In this document: piece after piece, positions 45,939-56,630 of the stretch
Numbering within the stretch: position 1 is the stretch's first letter
Layout of the letters: the number at the start of each line of letters is the position of its first letter
DNA from: Epiperipatus broadwayi
Taxonomy: Eukaryota > Onychophora > Udeonychophora > Euonychophora > Peripatidae
Length of the DNA stretch: 64,000 nucleotides
Direction of reading: 5' to 3'
NCBI GenBank assembly: GCA_028023455.1
Contig: JAQFVV010012416.1
Span: forward strand, 8,251,967-8,315,966
Notes under the pieces: model-generated
Told to the model about the DNA's origin: nothing
The model's input: only the letters and a program-made list of their open reading frames with translations
Databases searched by the model: none
Translations under genes and position numbers: made by a program

Positions 45939-46608
45939 CTATTTTTTACACAGTCTACATCGATCGTGTTTGAAATAGCAATCTTTAGCTATATGACCTA
46001 GTTTTCCACAACAATAGCACTTTGTCCGGCTTTTATTTGTCTGTGTAATAGTTTTGTTATCAGAAGACCCTTTGTTGAGTTTTTCAACACCAAATATTCC
46101 TGTTTGATCGCTATCAATGCCTTTTTTCAAAGCAAATTCTTTTGCTTGCTATGTCTTTATCAGCCAGTAACTGCTGCCTCAAACTGTCGTTATTCATTCC
46201 ACATAGGAATTGTTCCAGTAGCGCTTCTTCTAAATATGAATCATAACAGCAGTTTTTTGTGAGTTCGCGTAGGGCTGAGTCATAATCCTACATATTTTCG
46301 TTTCTGCCTTGATGGTGATTTCGAAAATGAAGTCTGGAAATGTGCCTAGATGGGCGAGGATTAAAATAATTTGACAAACGATGTTTTAACTCATCGTAGG
46401 TTAATTTTTCAGGAGTGTTGGGTTCTGCTAATCTGTTAGCTATTTGTATGAACCCTTTTCCTGCAAAACATAATAATGTCACTGTTTTATACACACCTTC
46501 CTCTACTCTGTTAATAAAACAGTAATTTTCAATCTGTTGAACATACAGGGGCCACTCATTTGCCTCTCTGACGTCAAACTCGGATATTGTCGATTGCATT
46601 TTAAGCAA
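45939..46608 (-). pseudogene. Gypsy gag with CCHC zinc knuckle
   Basis: Starts MLKMQSTISEFDVREANEW at 46608, with the capsid-like segment YNYF-PRPSRHISRLHF. An in-frame TAG lies at 46288-46290. The reading continues (ALRELTKNC, LEEALLEQFLCGM, LRQQLLAD) until a one-base frameshift near 46145, then KGIDSD and the nucleocapsid knuckle CYCCGKLGHIAKDC. A second knuckle begins (CRLCKK) but is cut by a stop in a run of six A at the junction with the protease frame. Gag would package the element RNA in cytoplasmic particles. Confidence 0.88.
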
Positions 46609-46709
46609 TTTATATAACTAACTCGTTTAATACCATAGGTTCATTCGCTACTTCAATAATTCTGTCTGACTTTATTTGGTTGTCAGCAGACTGCTAGGGT
46701 TCAAATTAA

Positions 46710-46727
46710 ACTGTTATGACTGCACCA
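46710..46727 (-). other. Primer-binding site, tRNA-Ser-like
   Basis: One base inside the 5' LTR the minus strand reads TGGTGCAGTCATAACAG. A tRNA ending TGACTGCACCA would pair with its first 11 bases. Some serine tRNAs have this type of acceptor end (GCAGTCG..). The exact tRNA is inferred. Confidence 0.55.
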
Positions 46728-46728
46728 G

Positions 46729-47438
46729 TGCAATATCCAGTACTAGTCAGATATTTATATGGTCGAGGTTCGAGTGAGATTTATCGCACTCAACAGTGAC
46801 AAGTAATTATATAATTAAACACACGAACATGGTAGTGGAGTTAATAGGTTTATATACTTAAATACATATACAAGGATCAATATATAATACAATTATTACA
46901 AAGATAAACTGACTAACACATTATTATACAACTCTAATCTTAAAGGCCCGCAGGCTTACAATAAACAATATTAAAGTCTATATGACCTGTAATGGTCCCT
47001 AGGTCTACCTTAGTACATTCAGAGGTAGACCTCTCCACAAGATGAGCTGAAAGTGAAGTAGTATCTGTGCACTCAGGAAAACGCATCCATCTCTCAACTT
47101 CACCTAGCAAGTCTGACCTTGTTTGTTCCCACCATCCCGGATGTAACACTCTCTATTTCCATTGGTCATCCAATGACACGAGGTACAAAGTGGTCAGTCT
47201 AGTAATCTCTGACCAACCTTAATCGTTACTGTGATGCTTTTAGCATACACGCACATACTTGAATATTTGTAATAGTTACATTATTATTGCGTGTATCTGT
47301 TAATAAGCATATACACACATACTTGTATTCATTTGTAATAGTTACATTATTATTGCATGTATCTGTTAATACACACCCATACATGGAGTTAATAGTTATT
47401 ATTATTGCGTGTATATGTGAATACACACACACATAGCA
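46729..47438 (-). repeat. Gypsy 5' LTR
   Basis: 710-bp copy of the LTR at 42060-42768 with the same TG...CA ends. It holds the promoter for the minus-strand element. Differences from the partner include gcgacaag/gtgacaag and a two-base insertion after it. Confidence 0.95.
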
Positions 47439-47632
47439 TTGCTAAAATTACATTTTATAGATTTAGCCGTACAATTTTTTTTATTATATTGTGTTAAAAG
47501 GTGATCCTATATCTTTAATACAATATTTTTTAAATAGCTTTTTGTTTTTTAAAAACTTTTCAAAAGACAATTTATAGGATATCTTTATTGTAAAACTGAG
47601 TAACTTTAATATTGGTTGAAAAACTACAGGGT

Positions 47633-47677
47633 TTTAATGACTAATATTTCTGTAGTGTAATTTTATCAATTAAACTG

Positions 47678-47763
<86 letters not shown>

Positions 47764-47989
47764 CAGTGATAAAGATGTGTGTAAGAGAATGTGATTTGGG
47801 TCAACTATGAGTGCTGCTTCAGATGTGAAATGTGCTTCTTGGGGATCATACATTTTTTTCGCATGACTTTGGTTATCTCTTTATGATTACAACCCTCCAC
47901 ATGTTAAAAATGGATAAGAACCAGTCACTATCTTGCGTAAGAGTGGTGTAGGGAAAATTACACTACAGAAATATTATTCATTAAATGGA
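47633..47989 (+). mobile_element. RZ-B' element with inverted ends and TA array
   Basis: Ends are inverted copies: taatatttctgtagtgtaat at the left, attacactacagaaatatta at the right. An 80-bp TA array fills 47682-47762. The right part carries a plus-strand hammerhead remnant (GGGTCAA, CTATGA lacking G, GTGCTGCTTCAGATGT, GAAA, TGTGCTTC, TTGGGGATC). The 9.4 kb element is the same family in the other orientation. Confidence 0.7.
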
Positions 47990-48779
47990 TAATCTCTAGT
48001 CTAGTAAATGGCTAATAAAAATTATTAATACTACAGTATTTTGTTTTGAATTTATGGAATATAAAGATATATTTTGCCAATAAAAGATATCATGGTGAAA
48101 AATAGTTTCTTTCTTTCTGCATGACATTATTTATTCACGTTTTCTTTTATTAACAATATGAATAACTTGCCAAAAAAAAATTTCTCCAGTAAGTCAAGAT
48201 TAATGTACATCTTTTGTTTAATTATATATGTTACCCAGAAAGAATAAATCAATATTTTTTTTAAAAAAGTAGGATAATTATAACTTGAAATAATCGTTCT
48301 TTGCGTAGATAAAATTATATTAAAAACTAACTTCAGATTTAAAAACAGCTGAGCTCATTTAAGACTTTTCCAGGCAATGAAAAAAAACATTCTGTTGTTT
48401 ACAAATAAATTATTTGAACCTTTAATCCATAACTTTGTACTCATGATTAACAGTATTCCGTTCTTTGGACAGATCCAGAAAATTCAAGTTAATTTATTTC
48501 ACCAGTTCGTTCTCTTATATATCTCTTTCCATTTACATTATTAGAGTATATACTCTTATTCTTCTCCTTGACTTTCTTTGCATTTCTTCATATATATATA
48601 TATTGCTTATAATAACTTCTTTCATATACACTTTAATGCAAAAAAAAATTTTTAATAAAAAAGTTGAGAACACTCTGATGAAGACTGCTGGACAGTCAAA
48701 ACTATCAGGAAAATAAAAAAGTTTTATTTAAAAAAATTTTTTACATTAAAATATATATGAGAAAAATTATTATAAGCAA
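47990..48779. other. No gene recognised
   Basis: AT-rich; no motif in the open frame at 48465-48716. Confidence 0.5.
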
Positions 48780-49210
48780 TATACATTTACATTATCCATC
48801 CTTTCTTCTTGTTTCTGTCCAGCATTTTCTACCCAACATCTTTCATTAAACCATTTTTCCTTTTTAATATGTGCTTGATCCAATTTCTTTTTCTATCCCT
48901 AATTTTCTCAATCTATCTTCTTTTTTCATTTATTCTTTCCAAAAGATTTTAGTCATTTTATTAATACAATTAATTTTTTTCATCCTTCTCCATGACCACA
49001 TCTGAAAAGCTTCCAATCGTTTTTTTTTAATTTTTTTACTCATTAATCATATTTCACAACCATATAATATTTTGCAATATTTTATAAAATGTTAACAAAT
49101 TTTCCAATAATTGATGGATTAGTCTCTTGAATGTTTCTATTTTTACATAAAAAGCCTTTTTCAGCACATAGTTTAGTGTCCTTTTCAAATGTTAATAGTC
49201 TATTTTAACA
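48780..49210 (-). pseudogene. LINE RT C-terminal remnant
   Basis: Minus strand reads RLEAFQMWSWRRMKKINCINKMT, which is the conserved LEAFEMWxxRRMLKI-W block downstream of many RTE/CR1-type reverse transcriptases, then EKRRQIEKIRDRKRNWIKHILKRK (usual R..WiGHilR), and VGQKMLDRNKKKGW. Frames shift several times. No finger or palm region is left. Confidence 0.7.
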
Positions 49211-49618
49211 TTAACAAATTATTGCATATATAGCATCAGTGTTCTATAATGAAACTACAACAACAATGATAACAGAATGAAACGTCAGTAAAATAAAATA
49301 AATCTTCATATAAAGATCCAATATAACTGCACAGAATTTATAAAATTGTGGAAGATATTATAACAAAAGAAATCATATTGCAAAAATTATGATTAATTTT
49401 ATAGACATGAGAAGTAGGGTCTTTCTTGCAATGATATAGATTGCAGAGGCTTCTACTATGTGGTGATGCTGAACTGAGATCAGACCCATATAGCTATCTG
49501 GTTTGCTAAACTGAGTTTGAAGACATTACGTGTCTAAAAATTCATGCTTGCAAAGCTGAATAGAAATTGTTTCATAAACGCTCAGAGTTTGTGTTTAGAT
49601 CTAGTTTCTTTATTCCTG

Positions 49619-49664
49619 TCTTTCACTGATGATAGCAAATAGCCTGAAATCATGATCTGAAAGT
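49619..49664 (+). ncRNA. Hammerhead ribozyme, RZ-C copy 1
   Basis: Stem I CTTTCA/TGAAAG is perfect. The core is CTGATGA, GAAA and cleavage after C49657. Stem II (TAGC-AAATA-GCCT) has two bad pairs, and stem III ATCATGAT has only two or three pairs, so activity of this single copy is doubtful. Confidence 0.7.
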
Positions 49665-50023
49665 GGAATTATAGTTAGAGATAGTGAATACTACTCTGAT
49701 GTTTATGTAAACAAAACATACACTTGATCGGTGTTTTTGGTAGAACGCCATCTGTGGACATAAATACAAGCATTAGCAAGTTTTTTAACTTGCATTTTTG
49801 TTTTTCATAAATGTACCTTTGAGATCTTTCTTGCAATGATATAGATTGCAGAGGCTTCTACTATGTGGTGATGCTGAACTGAGATCAGACCCATATAGCT
49901 ATCTGGTTTGCTATGCTGAGTTTGAAGACATTACGTGTCTAAAAAATTCACGCTTGCAAGCTGAATAGAAATTGTTTCATAAACGCTCAGAGTTTGTGTT
50001 TAGATCTAGTTTCTTTATTCCTG

Positions 50024-50069
50024 TCTTTCACTGATGATAGCAAATAGCTTGAAATCATGATCTGAAAGT
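50024..50069 (+). ncRNA. Hammerhead ribozyme, RZ-C copy 2
   Basis: Same as copy 1, but stem II is TAGC-AAATA-GCTT with one bad pair at its base. Cleavage is predicted after C50062, exactly 405 nt beyond the site in copy 1. Confidence 0.72.
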
Positions 50070-50706
50070 GGAATTATAGTTAGGGATAGTGAATACTACT
50101 CTGACGTTTATGTAAACAAAACATACGCTTGATCGGTGTTTTTGGTAGAACGCCATCTGTGGATATATATATATATATAATTATTTTCATTAAAAACCAG
50201 TCAACTCTTAGACAATCCCAATATCAATAACAATCAACAATTTCAAACTGTTGTCTAGGTAATCTCCTTTTAACAATAAGGTTGGTCATTCACTTTTATT
50301 AATGGTCTAATATACTTATATAAATACTAAAAATTGCAACTTGACCATAGAGATTGAAATTATTGATACAAAGAAGTTTAAATCAAGAGTGATCAAAGTG
50401 GTTGATATTGACCCCTTGGGGTTGATTTGAGCTTTCTAGGAGTCAACAGATTGGGGATCAACAACAGTAAAAATAGACCCCCTTAAAATTGCTATTTGTT
50501 TATTACTTCAAAATATCTATGATTCCAATAGGTACCTAGTTAAGAAGTAACATATTCAAAAAAATACTTTTTGATAAAAACCTATTATATGACAAACTTG
50601 TAAATGAAATGGTAAAATGTATCATTAAAAGACACACACATAAGAATGCATGAAAATATATGTAGCACAAACATGTCTATGCATTATCTTATCAAACATG
50701 TCAAAG

Positions 50707-50749
50707 CAAGTGTGGACATAAAAAAACCATTGCATGTCCACACTTGCTC
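50707..50749. repeat. Short hairpin
   Basis: caagtgtggacat and atgtccacacttg form a perfect 13-bp stem around about 15 nt, in the presumed 5' region of the adjacent hAT relic. Confidence 0.7.
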
Positions 50750-50852
50750 ATGGTGGGATGAGATAATATTCGATACTAGCAGAATCTATCAGTCCTATAT
50801 GGTCATGCTTTCATAAAACACGATAAATTGGGGTTCATTTGATGTGACATGT

Positions 50853-50926
50853 ACTTATTTGTGATTTGAACTTTGAATATAAATTATTTACTTATTTGTG
50901 ATTTGAACTTTGAATATAAATTATTT
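50853..50926 (+). repeat. 37-bp tandem duplication
   Basis: Two perfect consecutive copies beginning acttatttgtgatttgaac. Confidence 0.95.
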
Positions 50927-51056
50927 ATTGTGGAGCAGTACTACAAAAAAGAACATTAGAGGATACAATTCATTTATTCGAGCTGAACAAAAAATTTCTG
51001 TTTCAAGTAAGTACATATATTTTTTTATCTAGTATTTTATTTCTTACGATAATAAT

Positions 51057-52128
51057 ATGACTGAACCAAAAAGGAAATACAAACATTACAGCTTGGACTA
51101 TGTGAAGCTATTATTTGTCCCATCATTATCAAACAAACATTTACCAATGTGCCTCATATGCAAAAAAGTATTTAGCAATGATGCTATGAAACCATCAAAA
51201 TTAGCAGATCACTTGAACAGAATTCATCCTGACAAAAAGAAAAAGATCTGTCATACTTTCAATCACTTCAAGATAAAATTCTGAAAAAAACTATGAGAAA
51301 TAATATGTTTGTTTCATCATCAAAGCAAAATGATGATGAGTTAAGGGTATCTTACAACATATTCCTACTCATCACAAAGTCTGGTAAGCCATACATCATA
51401 GGTGAGAAACTGATTCTACCAGCTATCATGGAAGTATTGAACACTGTACTCCACAAACCTGCATAAGATGTTATAAAAAGGTTTTTTTGAGCAATAACAT
51501 AGTTCAAAGATGTATCAATGAAATGAGTCACAATATGTAAAACTATTTGTGTAATCATTTACAAAAACTTTTCCCCTCCAATTGGCTGAGTCAACATCAC
51601 CTGGTAATGAAGCTTTGCTGCTGACATATGTTTGCTTTATTCAAGATCAAGAAATGCATGAAGAGCTGCTTTTTTCTAAAACTTTAGAAACTGACCCCAG
51701 AGGTAAATTGATTTTTTAATTTAATGGAGTTATTTTTCAGGTAAAAAGTGATTACATTGACAAATATATCTGTTGTGACACATGAAGTACCAGTTATGAT
51801 GGTCATTATTGCGGTTTCATAAGTTATCTAAAACCACACATACCTGAAGTGCTTGCAGTTCTCTACATAATCCATAGGCAACATTTAGTAGCTAAGACCC
51901 TTAATGACAAATTGCATCAATCACTTTAGTTTGTTGTAATATCTGCAAACAAAATTCAAGGTAATGCTTTGAACACTAGACTGTTTACTCGATTATATGA
52001 GGAAAGCAATGAATATTTCTATCAAATGATTATTCATACCAAAGTCCACTGGCTTTCAAAAGATTTATGTTTGGTGAGATTTTTTGCATTTTTTCAATCT
52101 GTTAAAAGAGTTTTTGAAGATGAGGATG
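51057..52128 (+). pseudogene. hAT transposase (ZBED5/SCAND3-like) pseudogene, 3'-truncated
   Basis: Starts with an open BED finger segment (51057-51284): MTEPKRKYKHYSLDYVKL, CLICKKVFSNDAMKPSKL, DHLNRIHP, with both Cys and both His in place. After a frameshift the body continues: SYNIFLLITKSGKPYIIGEKLILPA, FPLQLAESTS (for LDEST), HEELLFSKTLETDPRG, ISYLKPHIPEVLAVLYIIHRQHL, IQGNALNTRLFTRLYEES, HTKVHWLSKDLCLVRFFAFF. These are consecutive blocks of ZBED5-type hAT proteins. It stops at EDEDGG, where a LINE begins. The C-terminal dimerisation domain is missing. Better preserved than the 12.2-14.8 kb hAT. Confidence 0.88.
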
Positions 52129-53700
52129 GCGGATAGGTGGCAAAATGGATGAAAGAAAATAATATAGTGGGCAAAATGCAAGGAGATTTTAGATTGGATA
52201 TGTGTTAGGAGATAGTTTATTTGTGGACATGCAACTTATAGATATGAATAGGAATCCAGATAGACAGTTATATATGATCTTTATAGATATAGAGAAGACA
52301 TATGATAAAGTAAATATAAATAGATTTTGGGTAAGATTAGTAAAATTTGGGCAGGAATGAAGCTTTAATGGATCTTATTAAGAAATTGTATGAAAATAAA
52401 TAATATATGTATCAATTAGGAAATATAGAATCAGTTAGAGTTACAAGTGGGGTGGAACTAAGGCAAGGATGCCCTATGTCACCTATTTTGTTTTTAAATA
52501 GGCAAAACTCTTCATACAGTAGTGCCACTCAGTGCAAGCCAGAGTAATCAATGGATTCCAGAAGACTTCTGCATAAAATCCCTATCTAGTGCCTACTCAT
52601 CCGTCTCCAGACTAGTTTCTGGCTTGTGGCCTTTGTCAGTGAGGAGTCTTGGATCTGAGCCTGTTTAATAACAGTTATGAGCAAGCATAAGAAATGGTAA
52701 TCATGTGATATTTTGTTTTTGTTATATTTGAAAAAAATGGAGAGTGCATTAGAAAAACAAAGAAAAGAGGTAGAGATACCATTAATAGATGGCAAGGGCA
52801 TTTTTTGATATATTCTTGTGCACAGAAAGTAAGGAAGATATAAAATTATGCTGAAGAGAAGAAAAAGAATTTTTATTGGGGGATATAAAATTAAATATGG
52901 TGATTAGGTATAACTATTTGGGAATCATCCTTAACTAATCAAAGGAATTGTTTGAATGAATGGAAAAAGAAATGATAAATGAAGCAAAGAAAGGGATTGT
53001 TACAGTAATTAACAGTGTTTTCATGCAATAAATATATTCTAGCAAGTATTGTATGGAAGGGAGTGCCAATAATACTCATGGTAATGATAATGTTAGTAAA
53101 GGGGTGTTAAATTATTTAGAAAAAGTACAAGAGAAGTAGAAAGACATTTATTAGCTGCACATGGGTGGATGGCAAAGGAGAAAATTTCAAGAAAAAATAG
53201 GATAGTCAAGTTTTTATATGAGAGATGCAAAAAGCAAAATAAAAATGTTTGGTAGATTGTAATTTATGGATAGTAAGAGAAAATCCAAAATAATATTTAA
53301 TTGGATTAGAATAAAGAATATGCAACAAGTTAGGTGAGAAAGGTGTTAAGATAGGTAGATTTGGATAAAGACTTTATATCACATACTTTTATTTGCATGT
53401 TTATTTGCAATGTATAAAGATAATGCTCCATTAAGATTAATGATGGATTTGGGGGATTGTTATTATCAGGAATCCTCACAATCGGTTGCAAAGTGGTTAC
53501 AGGAGTTGATAGGATTCAGCAGATTTACAATTAAATCTATATGCTTGAATTTGTTCAAATATTGAAGTCTGCCAAGGTGATTAGCCATTTTTATATAGCC
53601 TCAATGGATGAATGAGGGTTATATGAATCAGTGGACCATAATAAATTGATAAATATAATTTAAAAACAGATTATAATGTAGATGTTTTATTCTAGCACAT
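52129..53700 (+). pseudogene. LINE reverse transcriptase relic, interrupted by RZ-A
   Basis: Reads WMKENNIVGKMQGDFRLD, DRQLYMIFIDIEKTYDKVN (RT motif with catalytic Asp), RVTSGVELRQGCPMSPILF, and after the 214-bp RZ-A insert LYLKKMESALEKQRKEVEIPL, then a YLGIIL-like YNYLGIIL region in a shifted frame. Further on come WLMAKEKISRKNR and a decayed C-terminus. The YADD segment is not readable. The order is that of L1/CR1-type LINE RTs. It continues beyond the PLE insertion at 54.98-55.69 kb. Confidence 0.8.
52496..52709 (-). mobile_element. RZ-A element inserted in LINE RT
   Basis: 214-bp monomer with an 11-bp duplication attttgttttt (52485-52495, 52710-52720). Removing it restores the RT reading across SPILF. 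The minus-strand hammerhead (about 52600-52664) is CTGACAA, AGGC-CACAA-GCC, AGAAA, CTAGTC; one core change (G to A) from CTGACGA should kill cleavage. Confidence 0.85.
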
Positions 53701-53819
53701 GTGTGTGTGTGACTAGAATATATATATTTCCCAAAAGTTAAAAAAAAATTATTTGACTTAATGTAGATGTTTATAAAACCAGATTTATTGCGGAAGTGTT
53801 GGAATGGATTAATGGTGAT

Positions 53820-54882
53820 ATTACTGCAAGATATCGGAAGTGGCAGTAAATAGTATAGTGTGTAGTTTGTACATTTCAGAAATGGAAAAATATATTATAA
53901 AGCCATTTATAAGGAGTAATTATGATTTAGTATATAGAAGATACATTGATGATGTTTTTGTGTTTGGATCAAAAGATACGATAGAGAATATGTCCCATAT
54001 GTTAAATGTGAATTCTAGTTTTTCATGGACTATGGAGTTTGAGAATGATGGAGTTTTAAAATATTTACATGAGACTATATATAGATTCTGTAATGTCTTT
54101 GGGTATAACATGATTGTTAAACCACTAAATGTAAAGGGTTTTTTACACACATCATCAAATGTTCCTTTAAATTATAAAATGGCTGGATTAAAATGTTTTT
54201 TGTATCATAATTTAAATCTTTGTAAATTAGATATAATTTGAAGCAGATTGAAAAAGGAATATTAAGAGATATATTGATTACTTAATAAGTATGAGGATAC
54301 AAGAAAACTATATTATACAGGCAATTGAGATTGTTTTATAATAAGTGAACTTTAAACATAAAGTGGATACAAAAAATAAAATAGACAAAAAGTGGATTTC
54401 TTTGGCTTATGTGCCACCTATAAGTATGAAGTTAAAAAAGTATAATTGATAAAGATTATAATATAGGATTCCAATCACCTTTATGTTTAAAGAGACTAAT
54501 AAATAATTCAAAGGATAGGGTGGATGAAATGAATAAGTATGAAATGGTTTATTCAACTGCCTGCAGAGAAATTGGTTGTAATGCTATCTATTATGGTGAA
54601 ACAAATTCTAATGTATTAACATGATTGCAACAGCATTTTTATCAGTATAAAAAATCTAAAAGTGATTCACAGGTTAATTCTGTTTATTCAAATCATAAAA
54701 ATATTTGTGGGCATGAGTTTTGTTCTCGAAATATTAATGAATTGAGCAATAGAAAAAGAAAGTTGAAAGAGGCTTCGTTTATTGCTAAGTCAAATAACGT
54801 TATTATCAATGAGAGTAATATCAGTGTTCCACTGAGCATGAATGAGAATATTAACCATTCAGTTCCAATATGTCACCAATGA
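53820..54882 (+). pseudogene. PLE reverse transcriptase palm and GIY-YIG
   Basis: First open segment 53840-54241: VNSIVCSLYISEMEKYIIKPF, YDLVYRRYIDDVFVFGS (the RT catalytic YIDD), FSWTMEFENDGVLKYL, GFLHTSSNVPLNYKMAGLK, the order after the PLE palm. A decayed linker at 54242-54540 is followed by YEMVYSTACREIGCNAIYYGETN (GIY-YIG) and, after one stop, NRKRKLKEASFIAKSN. It ends at 54882. The RT fingers are missing, so it is a 5'-truncated copy placed inside a LINE. It is the only PLE here that keeps the RT catalytic aspartates. Confidence 0.85.
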
Positions 54883-54979
54883 ATCTGGTACACCATTCAG
54901 AAAGTGATTGGCAAAATAATATTAGCGTTTAATATTTTTTGAATTTTTTCTACTCTGGTTGTTACATTTTACATGTATA

Positions 54980-55690
54980 CAATAATTTACCTTATTTCAC
55001 AGAGTTATTGTGTTATACTTGTTGTTGTATACTTGTGCAAAAAGTGGGATTATTGTGTTAGAAGGATTGTTGAGTGTTATAGTAGCAAAAAATTGGATAA
55101 AAGAGTAGTTGCATTAATAAAAAATAGGGAGGTGGAGAAATGGAGAATTATTATGGACAGCAAAAAAAGTCTAAATTTTTAGAGAAATAAACAATATTGG
55201 ATGTGAATTAATTTACAATAATAGCAAGGAAAGTAGTTTACTGTTTCAGGTTCAACAGAATCATTAGCAACAAGAGAATATACACAGAAATGGAGACATG
55301 TAAGTGATTTAGTCTGTGAGTTATGTAAGGAAGGCATGGAAATACTAGGCATCTGCTAATTAAATGTAAATGCTTACAAAGCAAATAATGAAGTTGTGGG
55401 AGAATAAATATAAACAAAGTGATTATGCAGAAAGTGGGTTCTTGGTTTTTATGCAGGGTTTGGAAAAAGATAAGTAGGATCTAGATATAAAGGCCATGAA
55501 GTGAACAAAGATGATGTTGTGGAAATGGGATAGAGCAGGATTAAGAAGAATATAAAGAAAACTTATGGTGGAGAATCAAAAGGAAAAGTAAAGTGGCTAA
55601 CAGGTTTCTCTGGGCATAGTGGCAGAGAGATTTCTGACTTTGATAAAGGAGTAGTGTATCACATCACATATATCACAATAAATAAAGTAA
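54980..55690 (+). pseudogene. LINE C-terminus and 3' end
   Basis: Continues the LINE broken by the PLE: VALIKNREVEKWRIIMDSKKSL, EYTQKWRHVSDLVCELCKEGME (the start of the usual CxxC..H..C C-terminal knuckle of such LINEs), then the 3' segment gatgttgtggaaatggga, gtggctaacaggtttctctg shared with 27.74-27.93 kb. Confidence 0.65.
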
Positions 55691-55749
55691 TGTTTTATTT
55701 TTTCTTAAAAAAAGAAAATGATGTAATATATTATGTATGTTTGAAAATA

Positions 55750-56628
55750 CACCTGGGTCTCATTTTATGTGGTAGACAGGTTCCCCAGAAAATCCACATT
55801 AAAAAAAATTGCACAAAAATAGACTAAATGGGGGATAGGTTCTGTAATTTTCAGAATTCGCATAAAAGCAAAGCAACAAGAAAAAATTACTTTAAAATTC
55901 GCATTAAAAAAATAAGCAAATAAAGTATGACTAATAAAAAATTGCAAATATTTGAAAAAAATTAATACAAGACAAACTTTTTTACTTTTTTTTTATTAAT
56001 TACAGTATTTAATTTTACATTTTTCATACATATTTTAATCATTACCACAATTTAACAATATGTGTTCATTTGTGAACTTGTAAGAAATCAGATTTGTGAT
56101 GTGATGTACAACTAGTGCTATTTTCAGTCTTGTGCTGTGTTAATGGTTTTCTGTTTCTATATTAAAAAAATGAGATTGCGATCAAAACAAAAAAATTATA
56201 CATTATCATTAGAAAGATTATTTTTCAGTTTACAAAATCAATAAAATCTTTGTTTTTTATTTTAAAAATCTAAAAGATTATTTATTTCTGTTATATCTAA
56301 CAAAATACATATTAAAAGTTTAAAATTTTTGAATATTTATTGCGATATTTTTATACATAAATATAAATCTATTATTATTATTTAATCATTAGTATAAATA
56401 GGTTATTCACATAGAAGCTAAGATTTTAAATACAGCTTCAAGTCACATTCACTTTAGTTGCTAATATAATGTTATATTTTTGTAAAAAAAAAAAAAAAGT
56501 ATTTCAAGTCAAAATAAGTTATTAATAATCTAAATTTCTTGATATCTAATAATATAGTGAAATGTGAAAGATATTAAGAAGAAACATGAATCGCATTAAA
56601 ATAATCCACATAAAACAAGACCCAGGCA
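55750..56628. mobile_element. Tc1/mariner (pogo-like) non-autonomous element
   Basis: Ends cctgggtctcattttatgtgg and, complementary, ccacataaaacaagacccagg form inverted repeats of about 21 bp, and TA lies directly outside both ends (55748-55749, 56629-56630). The left 150 bp has gttccccagaaaatccacat and ataggttctgtaattttc, words typical of decayed pogo/Tigger-type derivatives. The 879-bp inside is AT-rich without a transposase. Confidence 0.7.
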
Positions 56629-56630
56629 TA

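Larger units (their letters stand above)
42060..47438 (-). mobile_element. Ty3/gypsy LTR retrotransposon, complete structure
   Basis: 5.38-kb element read on the minus strand. LTRs of about 710 bp start TG and end CA, and the 5-bp target ttgct is duplicated at 42055-42059 and 47439-47443. Coding order is gag, protease, RT, RNase H, integrase (the gypsy order). Integrase motifs (SDNGTGF, PYHPQSNGLAEKAVQ) resemble the Mag-type group often labelled K02A2.6-like. There is no envelope gene. Stops and frameshifts in gag and pol make it non-autonomous now, but both LTRs remain very similar, so insertion is fairly recent compared with other relics here. Confidence 0.95.
49400..50165 (+). mobile_element. 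RZ-C retrozyme tandem dimer (405-bp period)
   Basis: Two successive copies of the RZ-C unit in direct orientation. Hammerhead cores start at 49626 and 50031, exactly 405 bp apart, and nearly all bases between repeat (tcttgcaatgatatagattg, gaactgagatcagacccata, ctttcactgatgatagc, gtttttggtagaacgccatc). A direct tandem array with one hammerhead per monomer is the signature of retrozymes, whose circular RNA is released by self-cleavage at consecutive ribozymes. Confidence 0.85.

Noticed and set aside
45930-45960. Canonical -1 slippery heptamer in the gypsy element
   Set aside because: The sequence before the A run is T, so the heptamer rule is not met; an indel is simpler.
47641-47853. Minus-strand open frame with a run of YI repeats
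   Set aside because: Produced by reading the TA microsatellite of the RZ-B' element.
49658-50062. CRISPR-like or satellite array at 49-50 kb
   Set aside because: Only two units of 405 bp with a ribozyme each; no spacer structure, and the host is eukaryotic.
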